From Bacteroidota bacterium (GTDB taxonomy: Bacteria; Bacteroidota; Ignavibacteria; UBA10030; UBA8401): a stretch of DNA of 64,000 nt. Below the pieces are notes generated by a model. The model saw nothing but the letters and a program-made list of their open reading frames with translations. It ran no database searches and was not told where the DNA came from. Each line of letters starts with the position of its first letter. The stretch's first letter is position 1. Where the stretch lies: NCBI GenBank assembly GCA_021796215.1, contig JAJYOK010000005.1:1-64000 (forward strand), in the 5' to 3' direction. This document shows positions 9,618 to 18,574 of the stretch, piece by piece. The translations under genes were made by a program, and so were the position numbers.

Positions 9618-12600
9618 TTATTTGAGCATCAGCATTTTTTTAGTTTGAATAAAATTATTCACCTTAAGCGTGTAAAAATAGACTCCTGTCGCAACGGAAG
9701 CACCGGCATTATTCCTACCATCCCAAACAACCCGGTAAGTCCCTGTGGGACAATATTCATTAATCAGTTCTTTGACTTTCTGTCCAAGAACATTGTACAC
9801 ATTCAATGTAACAAAACCATTGCCGGGCAGCACAAAGCTAATAGTCGTCGTCGGATTAAACGGATTGGGATAGTTTTGAAAAAGGCTGTACGTCTGCACA
9901 ACATTAAGCGGTGCATTTACCGATGTTATGAAAGCTGTGTCAGCGAGAATCATCACAGCGGTTTGATACGACGAAAGTCTCATTGCAAAATTACTGATAC
10001 TTGTTCGATTAACCGGATATACACTGCCGCTCATCAGGTCATTTAAATAATATTGTTTTGCCGGCAATAGATTGAACAGAGCCGAATCAATAGAAAAACT
10101 GAACGTTGTCTGCCCTCCGGTTAGATTTGTAGCAATAAGCGCAGGCAATGAATCTACTACACGTGCAAAAGCAAAAATTGTGTCGGGTGAATTTGTACTC
10201 ACGGTAGAATATTTTCCAAATTCGAGCGCTTTGAATTTGTGCCTGTAGGCAATTAACTGTTGATAGAAAGAACGAAGATTATTCGGATCGCCCCAATTCA
10301 CAAGGCCTCGTTGAGTAATTTCTCCCACTTCTTGTCCCGCGTAAATTAACGGGATTCCAGGAAGCGTAAACTCTAAAGTAGCGGCAGCTCGTGTTTGTGA
10401 AAGGTTATATTGAGAAATAAAACGAGGTTCATCATGGTTTTCAATATATTTCATAGGAACTGCATATTGCGGATAATTGGGCGACGCATAATAATCTTCT
10501 GTGGCACCAAGCTGCGGGATTAAGGTGTTGTTTGAAAAAGCGTTGCGCAATGCATTGATGGTACTGTAATCATATCCAGCGTCGAATTTCTTGTCGAAGT
10601 AAGCACCACTCGTATCTTTTGCATCAAGCTCTCCAAGAAGGAATGCGTCGGGCTTAATAGTTTTTAACGAAGTCCGCCACCTTTGCCAGAATTCCGGCCC
10701 GTTCTTGCGAGTATCATTTATTCCCCATGCAACATCGCACCTGAAACCATCGACGCCATAATATTCCATCCAAAACTTCGCCATGTTAATGAGGTAATTC
10801 ATGTTTCTTGAACTGTCCGGGCCATCATAACTAATCGAAGGTAAATCGGTCCACGTAAACATATATTTGTAAGAACCGTCAGAATTCCAATCATAGAATC
10901 CGTGATAGGGCGACGCCGTGCCATATTTGACCGCATCAAGCATGAAGCTGTGTGTATTGTGCGTGTGGTTGACAACGTAATCCATCATCACTCTAATCCC
11001 GTTTGCATGAGCAGAATCAACAAAAGTTTTGAAATCACTCTTCGTGCCATATTGAGGATTGATGTCATAATAATTTTTAATTGCATAACCGGGGTTGCTC
11101 GGCGAAAGCTGCGGGGTAGGATGAATGGGCATAAGCCAAATAACATTTACTCCAAGATTTTTTATCTGCTGTATTCTATTTGTCAGGGCAGAAAAATTAC
11201 CATCAAGGCTGTAGGTCTTCACATAAATTTCGTAGATCACCGCGGAGTCAATCCATGCTGCATGCCAACGAGAGATATCCGGGAAATGAGCGCCCGCCGA
11301 ATCAACCACAAGCGCTACCCGTTGATATGCCGTATCCTTTGAAGTTGCGCACGTCAACGTAAAAAAGTAATCTCCGCTTGCTGATGGTACCGAAAATGTC
11401 GTTGCAGATGAAGTCGTTGAAGAAAAGTTAATATGAGCCGGATTTGTACCATCCTGAGACCAGCTAAATGCCTGTGAAAATCCATCCGGATTCGTTGTGC
11501 CACTGCCGTCAAGTGAGACAGTGCTGCTTGAAATGTTTTTCACGATGGTGATGTTCGGCTTGTGATCTTTAATCCTGTTGAAATAAATTTTTACGCTATA
11601 ACTTGTTTCACTCGTTCCATATTGCACGGAAGCTTGAAGTTTATTAATTCCTTCAGAAAGAACAACATTGACCGATGCTGTGTCATTAACAAAATTAAGA
11701 TTATAATTGGCTGCTCCAACCGCGAGTGTACCTGCATGCACGCTTGAATCGCTTACAGAAACATAAACCTTAATCGTGTCGCTCCATCGTATTTCTCCAC
11801 CGTCGGTGAGGATTCTGACATAAGGCTTATGAGCTAAAGAAGAAGAAATATCACCCGGCATGATGAGAAGCGCGCCTCTCTGATTTGAAGCGAGTTTCAC
11901 ATACCGCGAACCGCCGTTCTTGAACGAATAATTGAAATTCGAGAGATTGCGCTTTTCTATTTGAGCATTATAAAAAAATCCTGCATCATAAATGTTCGGC
12001 TGCTCATCAAAAAGCGACCCGCCATACGTCTGTGTTACTTTCCAAGCGCCAGTAGCATTTCCAAGATAAGAATAGGCAGTGAAATACCATCCTTTCGCAA
12101 AACTCCCCATCACGGATTCTAAAACGCTTATCGGTATTTTAAACGTAAAAATGCCTGATGTTTTGGCATCGGAATTCAGCGTGATGCTTGCGGCTGAAGG
12201 TGAAGAAATATTTGAACTTGTATCAATCCGATTCTCCGTTCCGGCGAGCACGGAAGAATTCGGTGGAGCAATGACAAAATACACTCCAATATTTGTAAAA
12301 TCGGGGATTTGAACTCCCGCTTTGTTCGGATCTAAAACGAGCGAGCCACCAACAGAATTTACAATTTCAAAGGAAACACGAGTGTAATCAGAAATGGAAG
12401 ACATGGCAACAGTAAACAGAAGCGAATCATCTGTTGTATTTGTAGCTATGTCTATTTCTTTTATATCAGCAGATCCACCTGGACTGAATGTAGGATATTT
12501 GTAATTTCCCGGCCCATTGTCATCAAGGTCAGCATCGATATAATGAAATCCTGAGTTTTGGGGAAAAACTCCAAACGTTAGATAACTGGTCGCCGAATTT

Positions 12601-13835
12601 CCATTGACATCCGCACCGATGAATTTAAGCTGGTGCCTGCCCTGAGTCGGGATAAAGGAGCTTGTCTGAAAAAAAACACCGCCGGCAATCGAATCAGTTT
12701 TTGTCACAGAAACCGGTGAGCCATCTAAATAAACAACGATCGAGGATTTATTTATTGTCTTATCAGAATCGCTCATCATCAAGTTGCCACTCACAGAAAT
12801 GGAATCGCTTGCGATAAAGTTCTGTCCTTGCCTCGGCGAAACAATGTTAAAATATGGATTCGAAACAATGTGTTTAACGGCTATTGTTTCAAAATCGGAT
12901 GCCATAAGAGGATTGTCTGGATCATCTATGTACTGACCGCCGTTAATTATGTACTGGTATGGCGATGGAGTTCCAATTGGCAACTGTTCGGTAATTGAAT
13001 ACACGCCGTCACTGTCTGGCCCCGCGAGCGGGTCACTTCCGTAGCTATTGAACGCTCCTTTTACAGAAACAGAATTGAGCTTGCCAACAAGTTTAAAATT
13101 AGGCGACTGTGGATCAAAATAGAAAGTGTACGGTGCCGCAATGATTTGGTCAACCACTTTGAATGTGGATAGTGCTGTATCAACCCCACCGCGCGAGTTC
13201 TTTACAGTAATCATCACCGTGTGAGTCGTGAACGAAAAAGGCGCCGGAGTAAATGAAATTGTCCGAGAGGTCGTATCAAAATATTGGCCGGCATTTGCTA
13301 CGGGGGTATTATCAACTGATATTCCGATATCCGCTGCGGCTACATCCGAACTATCCGACCATGAAACGTGAGCAAAAATGAGCGAAGAAAAATTATTGAT
13401 AATTGAGCCATTCATCGGAGAAACATAATACAACATCGGGTCTTTCACATTGAGAATGCTATTGTTATAACCCGAGCCGTCAACCTTCGAATTGTCTGGA
13501 TCGGTAATCCACACATCAACAACTGTATCGACGCCATTAATGGAGTACGTAACGAATTTGTATGAATAGACAGCGGGCAACAAGTTCAATGTTGTTGTCC
13601 ATAAGTTATTGCCGTCATTCTTCAGAGGTATGACGTGTTGATTTGAACCGGTTCCGTCAGGATTGTTTCCCCAATTATTCATTGTGCCATTCAAACCAAC
13701 GCCTGCCTCATTTGTTAAGAGAGTTCTGTTTAAATGAAACGTGACGGGAATAGCATTCCCTGTAGACTGTGCAAATGAAGCCGACACTGCCACTAAGAAG
13801 AGAGGAAAAAATGTTTTTGTTTTTAAATGAATCAT
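9618..13835 (-). CDS. Large secreted GH13 amylase/pullulanase-like enzyme, N-terminal CBM48-like/Ig-like domains, T9SS type A sorting domain
   Basis: DYVVNHTH, GFRCDVAWG, LLGELDAK, YIENHDEPRF motifs; N-terminal GLNGTMNNWGNNPDG...YSYKFVTYSING; C-terminus [17 protein letters not shown]...TKKMLMLK. Confidence 0.87.
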   Translation of the reverse strand: MIHLKTKTFFPLFLVAVSASFAQSTGNAIPVTFHLNRTLLTNEAGVGLNGTMNNWGNNPDGTGSNQHVIPLKNDGNNLWTTTLNLLPAVYSYKFVTYSINGVDTVVDVWITDPDNSKVDGSGYNNSILNVKDPMLYYVSPMNGSIINNFSSLIFAHVSWSDSSDVAAADIGISVDNTPVANAGQYFDTTSRTISFTPAPFSFTTHTVMITVKNSRGGVDTALSTFKVVDQIIAAPYTFYFDPQSPNFKLVGKLNSVSVKGAFNSYGSDPLAGPDSDGVYSITEQLPIGTPSPYQYIINGGQYIDDPDNPLMASDFETIAVKHIVSNPYFNIVSPRQGQNFIASDSISVSGNLMMSDSDKTINKSSIVVYLDGSPVSVTKTDSIAGGVFFQTSSFIPTQGRHQLKFIGADVNGNSATSYLTFGVFPQNSGFHYIDADLDDNGPGNYKYPTFSPGGSADIKEIDIATNTTDDSLLFTVAMSSISDYTRVSFEIVNSVGGSLVLDPNKAGVQIPDFTNIGVYFVIAPPNSSVLAGTENRIDTSSNISSPSAASITLNSDAKTSGIFTFKIPISVLESVMGSFAKGWYFTAYSYLGNATGAWKVTQTYGGSLFDEQPNIYDAGFFYNAQIEKRNLSNFNYSFKNGGSRYVKLASNQRGALLIMPGDISSSLAHKPYVRILTDGGEIRWSDTIKVYVSVSDSSVHAGTLAVGAANYNLNFVNDTASVNVVLSEGINKLQASVQYGTSETSYSVKIYFNRIKDHKPNITIVKNISSSTVSLDGSGTTNPDGFSQAFSWSQDGTNPAHINFSSTTSSATTFSVPSASGDYFFTLTCATSKDTAYQRVALVVDSAGAHFPDISRWHAAWIDSAVIYEIYVKTYSLDGNFSALTNRIQQIKNLGVNVIWLMPIHPTPQLSPSNPGYAIKNYYDINPQYGTKSDFKTFVDSAHANGIRVMMDYVVNHTHNTHSFMLDAVKYGTASPYHGFYDWNSDGSYKYMFTWTDLPSISYDGPDSSRNMNYLINMAKFWMEYYGVDGFRCDVAWGINDTRKNGPEFWQRWRTSLKTIKPDAFLLGELDAKDTSGAYFDKKFDAGYDYSTINALRNAFSNNTLIPQLGATEDYYASPNYPQYAVPMKYIENHDEPRFISQYNLSQTRAAATLEFTLPGIPLIYAGQEVGEITQRGLVNWGDPNNLRSFYQQLIAYRHKFKALEFGKYSTVSTNSPDTIFAFARVVDSLPALIATNLTGGQTTFSFSIDSALFNLLPAKQYYLNDLMSGSVYPVNRTSISNFAMRLSSYQTAVMILADTAFITSVNAPLNVVQTYSLFQNYPNPFNPTTTISFVLPGNGFVTLNVYNVLGQKVKELINEYCPTGTYRVVWDGRNNAGASVATGVYFYTLKVNNFIQTKKMLMLK

Positions 13836-13866
13836 TATATATGGTAATACAAAAAATCTTTGGAGC

Positions 13867-14874
13867 TTAGAATCCGATTGTCAATCCAAACTCCTGCAAG
13901 TCTTTCAGCAGCCCGTAATTCTCATAACCATAATCGAACTTAATGTTAAATTGTGAAGTAATGTCATAATTAAGTCCTATACCCAAGGTAAGGCCTTCCT
14001 CGCTCCCAGGCACAAAAAGAGACTTATATCCGAATCTCAAAGAGACGAATTCGTTAAAGGAATACTCCCCACCAACATTCATTGTTTGTACATTATCACT
14101 CGGGTGCAATGCATCAACTGCAAGAGTGAGCCTGCTATCTGAAGTCTTTATGACATCCATTGCCAAGCCAATTCTAAATATAAGTGGGAGCGGATATGAA
14201 CCAGTGTAATACTCGGCCGGTATTTTTGAATTATCACCTGCGACAGACGGATCAGGGTTGTGCGTAATATAAAGGTCTTGACCTGACATCTGCATATCTG
14301 TGCCAAAATTTGCTATCTCCATTCCAATCTTCATGTCGTTAAACGGTGTAATATAAAGAAGGCCTGCGTCAAGAGCGTAGCCGGTTGCAGATTCCCTCCA
14401 TATTTGCTGAATCACCATTTTCGCTGTACCGCCTATTGAAAACCGGTCAGTTAAGTTTCTAGAATATGAAATGCCGATTGCCCAATCGTTGGCATCCCAT
14501 GTCTCGCCAGTTCCATCAGGTTGACTTACCGTTGTAACTTCCGAACTTCCGTATGCAAGATTCGTAACACTCACGCCAATAGCATTGTTCTCATCAAGCG
14601 CCACCACCGCAGCAAAGAAATTATAACTCGTACCAACCAAGTAATTTGTGTGTTCTAATAGCACTTCATTACGGTCCAATCGCGAGATGCCCCCTGGATT
14701 CCAATACAGTGCGGCCGGGTCATTAGCTACGGCAGTAAATGCGCCTCCCATAGAAATTGCACGAGGGCCGGCACCGATTCCTAGGAATGGCGCGGCTGTT
14801 GTACCCACCTTATTTTGTGAGTACACTTGAGTGAGTGCAAGAAAAAAAATCAGAACTAGAATACGTTTTTTCAT
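13867..14874 (-). CDS. PorV/PorQ-family outer membrane protein
   Basis: GTTAAPFLGIGAGPRAISMGGAFTAVANDPAALYWNPGGIS is a PorV/UPF0164-type N-terminus; beta-rich; ends LQEFGLTIGF. Confidence 0.8.
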   Translation of the reverse strand: MKKRILVLIFFLALTQVYSQNKVGTTAAPFLGIGAGPRAISMGGAFTAVANDPAALYWNPGGISRLDRNEVLLEHTNYLVGTSYNFFAAVVALDENNAIGVSVTNLAYGSSEVTTVSQPDGTGETWDANDWAIGISYSRNLTDRFSIGGTAKMVIQQIWRESATGYALDAGLLYITPFNDMKIGMEIANFGTDMQMSGQDLYITHNPDPSVAGDNSKIPAEYYTGSYPLPLIFRIGLAMDVIKTSDSRLTLAVDALHPSDNVQTMNVGGEYSFNEFVSLRFGYKSLFVPGSEEGLTLGIGLNYDITSQFNIKFDYGYENYGLLKDLQEFGLTIGF

Positions 14875-14887
14875 CTCAGGTCCTCAT

Positions 14888-17800
14888 TTACTTGATGATC
14901 GCAAGCCTACCGTACTTTTGACCAACTCCAGGCGCGTCGACAAGATAGAAATATACTCCATATGCAACATCAAGATTTTCTGATGTTCTCAAATCCCAAT
15001 CGATTGTACCGTCCGAAATATTTTGAGACGTCGGCATAATCAGTTTTCTAACAAGTTCTCCGCGTACTGTGTAAATATAAATAGTAGATGCTGCCGGGAG
15101 GTGAATGAAAGAAATTTTTCTCTCTCCCCTGCCGCTTGTAATAGTCGGCGGCAACGGCGATTCTTGAGAAGTCGCTGCGATATAAGGATTTGGTACAACT
15201 CTGATCATCTCGAGTTGATTGCTAGCAAGCTTTTTATCTACAATGGCTGATCTAGTAGTAATGGTAAGTTGATCGCCATTGATAAACGGCTTCGCCACAC
15301 GTATACTCAGTGTATCGCCAAGCGTCGGAAGATGATTCGTAGTGTCTGTACCGACAGGTGACAATGCCCAGGTTATAAATGTCGTGTCTGTTCCCAATTT
15401 CGTCTTTGCTTTAGCCAGAAGGATTACAATGTCATCAGCAGAAAAAAAACCGCATCCGATATTATCACTTATACAATCTGGTTCGAGTAATGCATATGGC
15501 ACCAAACCACCTGTGCGAGGGTCAACTACACGGAAATTAGTATTCTCTTTCGCAATCGTCAGCGGGCTTCCTTGATACGTGATAGTCAGGTTGGTAGAAG
15601 TATCTGTCTTTGAGGAATCAAATACGAACGTGTAATCTTCAGGATACACAGTACCTGTATCTGTGACCTCACTATACTGAAATGGATTGAAGGTATATTT
15701 GAAATTGGGTTTAGAATATGTCTTGTTCCAATTTGAAGTTGTATCATATGCTACAGTCCAGTCATTATCTACAGTAATATACATCCCATTGAAGGTATAC
15801 TTGTCGCGATCACCTTCAACCTGTATGGCATTGAGAGGAACTTGTGGCACTCCAAAAAACATGAGCGTATCAGGAGACGAAGAATTTGTGAAATCAATTA
15901 CGTAGTAACCAGTTGTCACAGGCAAAACGCCGTTGATCGTATCTGCAAACCCTATCCTGTAAGTTTTGTCTGGAACGAGCCGGGGATCAACAACGTTGAG
16001 ATACGCCTTCCCTGTGCCAAAAGAAGGAATTCCTTGTGCTGGTGCAAAAAGATTAGGAACATCAGGTCCAACATAGCCGGCAGATGGCGCTCGTGGAGTC
16101 ACAAAAGCCGTATTAACATCCTGCCGCACTTGTCCATTCGCAGCAATTGTTATATACTTCGGGTCCTCTGCTGGATACGTGTCAGCTTGTTCGTCTCCAG
16201 TTGTGTAGGCAGTCACTGCATAGTAATATCCCTGCCCATTTTGTAAGGCTGTGTCAACATAGGTGTGAACGATACCTCCGTCATTTCCAAGATAGAACGT
16301 TGGTAAACCCGCAATATCCTGAGACGGCGGAAGAAAATACCCTTGCGTGCCATCATTAAGATCAAACGTTGCTAATGCTTGTCCTCCCGCTTCTGTAAAA
16401 CCCGGATCGGTCGAGCGGTAAATTTTATACCCCTCAAATGAAGCAGCCTCTTCAGCGTTGCTTGTCCAAGTGAGTGTAACTTTCTTATCGCCTGGTACTG
16501 CTGTCAGATGCGGCTTGGGAGGAGGTAGCACGAAATCATAATTTTTGTCATAAATCCTTTGAACAATTTGCTTGTTCCTAAATATCTGAGAGAAATCTGC
16601 ACCGAAGACCAACGCCAGTGAAAACCGCTCCGTGTGTTCAGGTAACAATGGGAAATAACCTGAAGAATAAATAAAGTCTCCATCTTGAGGAAGAGCCGGA
16701 ATAACATCGAAGTACCCCGGGACCATGCGGCTCCACAATGTCTCATTATTGTTCATTGGCGGAGACGAAGTCTGATTGAAAAAGTTAAAACTCGTCAGCC
16801 CAATTTGGTCAGACTCGTTGACATCGGTTTTATCAAAATGAGGCTCTCCTTCAGTTGGTATCCCATCGCCTTCACCTTGGTCATGAGTATTGGGAACCCC
16901 ATCAGCACCGATATCGTCTTTCTTCGGGTCCCAATTACCATTTTCATCGCCGGACCAATGGGATTTTATAGTACCCGGATATTTACCCGTAACAGGATCT
17001 CTCGGCTGAGTATAATCAGGAACCCAACCAGTAACGACATGTCCCGGCCCGGCATCACGGCTTTCATCAATCATAGTATTATTAAGTCCGGCACCCGTAA
17101 AATAATTTTTATAATAGAGTGGCCTCGTATCAGTCCGATAGACTTGTCCTGTGGTTGTTTTGAAAACTCTTTGATAATGAATGCTGTAATTTTCGTCTAT
17201 CAAACCATTAAGGTTGTCGTCTAAACCATTGTTTGCGACTTCAAACAGAGTTTCCCCATTATAGATTTTGTAAGAAGTTCCTAAAGAATAAACAGTGACT
17301 GTATCAGTATCGCTATGCAAAAGGGTGTCAAGGTTGACAATCGTTCTCTCGTAAGTATTCTGATCAATTAAAATAATTTTGTTGTTCGGCCAGTTAGAGT
17401 TACTACCTGCGCTTGTCCGAGAAAGAGTTCTTGACATGACAAAAGAATTTGTAGTCGAATTAAAGGTGAAGTCGGACTGCTGAAATTGCGGGCTGGTCGG
17501 ATCAACTGCATCGTTATCGTTGTCAATGCCATCAAATTGATTGCCGGGGCTTTCTAAGTACGCATATCCAGCATAACCCGTATTATTCCTCACGCCGGTT
17601 AGTACTCTGTTAAGAGGAATCCATAAAGGATCAGACGTTTTATCATCGGAATCCCAAGTATACGTTAAATTATTGTTCACATCAAAAAATCCAAGGTCAT
17701 CCGAGCAATCCACATATTGCTGTCCAACATCGCCAACACATCCTCCAACGACTTCTCCGAAAACTGCCTTTTTATAGGTGGTAGTGCTTATATTAGTAAT

Positions 17801-18559
17801 ATCATAGAGCCAAAAAAGAACATCCTGCGCTTGCACTTGTGACCACTGTAATCCCCTTACGCGAACAACAATACCAATACCATTTCTCGTAGTGTCAGTT
17901 GAATCGGGATGGAATCCATAAAAGGTGCGTGTTTGTACACTATTATCTTGAGCATCGTCCATAACGAAATAACTTTCCTGATCTGCGCTGAATACACCTT
18001 TCCCAAAATAGCCATTCCACGCGGCCTGTCCACTTGAATCAACCCAATCTGGATGATCTGGCCAAAACGAAGGCCACGATGAAGGAACATTGCTCAAAGC
18101 AAGCGTGTCCTGATTCTGATTCACATACCCGGGCTCGGGCTCAAAACCTTGAAAATGACCGTCCCGAGAATCGACCTTTGCAGATTGGCCTGTTCGTGGT
18201 CCGGGTGATATAGTAACTGAATGCACCGTGCTGCTGAACACGGGGTTGCCAGTATTGTTAACACCAACCTGATATGTTCCAGGAAGCTCAACACCGACAA
18301 GCGGCGTTACATCACCTATGTAGCTGTCTTGGGTCATAGGGTATGGCCAGGCACCACGAATATCGTTCGGGTCGGTTCCAGATATAGAGCCATTGTTCCG
18401 AAACGTCAGTGCAATTCTATTCCCATCGTGGATTCCAAATCTAACATTGAGCGCATTGCCTCTATGCGTTTTTGCGTAAGGAATCAGATTGTCTTGTTGA
18501 GAATAAGACATCGAAATTAACAAAAGGAGCAGAAAAATCAGAATAACTATTTTTCGCAT
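14888..18559 (-). CDS. Large (1223 aa) secreted protein with fibronectin-like segment and variant FlgD-like/T9SS-like C-terminal domain
   Basis: Signal peptide MRKIVILIFLLLLLISMSYSQ; PHLTAVPGDKKVTLTWTSNAEEAASFEGYKIYRSTDPGF (FnIII-like); C-terminal VVPNPYIAAT...ISFIHLPAASTIYIYTVRGELVRKL...GVYFYLVDAPGVGQKYGRLAIIK. Confidence 0.7.
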   Translation of the reverse strand: MRKIVILIFLLLLLISMSYSQQDNLIPYAKTHRGNALNVRFGIHDGNRIALTFRNNGSISGTDPNDIRGAWPYPMTQDSYIGDVTPLVGVELPGTYQVGVNNTGNPVFSSTVHSVTISPGPRTGQSAKVDSRDGHFQGFEPEPGYVNQNQDTLALSNVPSSWPSFWPDHPDWVDSSGQAAWNGYFGKGVFSADQESYFVMDDAQDNSVQTRTFYGFHPDSTDTTRNGIGIVVRVRGLQWSQVQAQDVLFWLYDITNISTTTYKKAVFGEVVGGCVGDVGQQYVDCSDDLGFFDVNNNLTYTWDSDDKTSDPLWIPLNRVLTGVRNNTGYAGYAYLESPGNQFDGIDNDNDAVDPTSPQFQQSDFTFNSTTNSFVMSRTLSRTSAGSNSNWPNNKIILIDQNTYERTIVNLDTLLHSDTDTVTVYSLGTSYKIYNGETLFEVANNGLDDNLNGLIDENYSIHYQRVFKTTTGQVYRTDTRPLYYKNYFTGAGLNNTMIDESRDAGPGHVVTGWVPDYTQPRDPVTGKYPGTIKSHWSGDENGNWDPKKDDIGADGVPNTHDQGEGDGIPTEGEPHFDKTDVNESDQIGLTSFNFFNQTSSPPMNNNETLWSRMVPGYFDVIPALPQDGDFIYSSGYFPLLPEHTERFSLALVFGADFSQIFRNKQIVQRIYDKNYDFVLPPPKPHLTAVPGDKKVTLTWTSNAEEAASFEGYKIYRSTDPGFTEAGGQALATFDLNDGTQGYFLPPSQDIAGLPTFYLGNDGGIVHTYVDTALQNGQGYYYAVTAYTTGDEQADTYPAEDPKYITIAANGQVRQDVNTAFVTPRAPSAGYVGPDVPNLFAPAQGIPSFGTGKAYLNVVDPRLVPDKTYRIGFADTINGVLPVTTGYYVIDFTNSSSPDTLMFFGVPQVPLNAIQVEGDRDKYTFNGMYITVDNDWTVAYDTTSNWNKTYSKPNFKYTFNPFQYSEVTDTGTVYPEDYTFVFDSSKTDTSTNLTITYQGSPLTIAKENTNFRVVDPRTGGLVPYALLEPDCISDNIGCGFFSADDIVILLAKAKTKLGTDTTFITWALSPVGTDTTNHLPTLGDTLSIRVAKPFINGDQLTITTRSAIVDKKLASNQLEMIRVVPNPYIAATSQESPLPPTITSGRGERKISFIHLPAASTIYIYTVRGELVRKLIMPTSQNISDGTIDWDLRTSENLDVAYGVYFYLVDAPGVGQKYGRLAIIK

Positions 18560-18574
18560 AGACTTACCTTTGCC

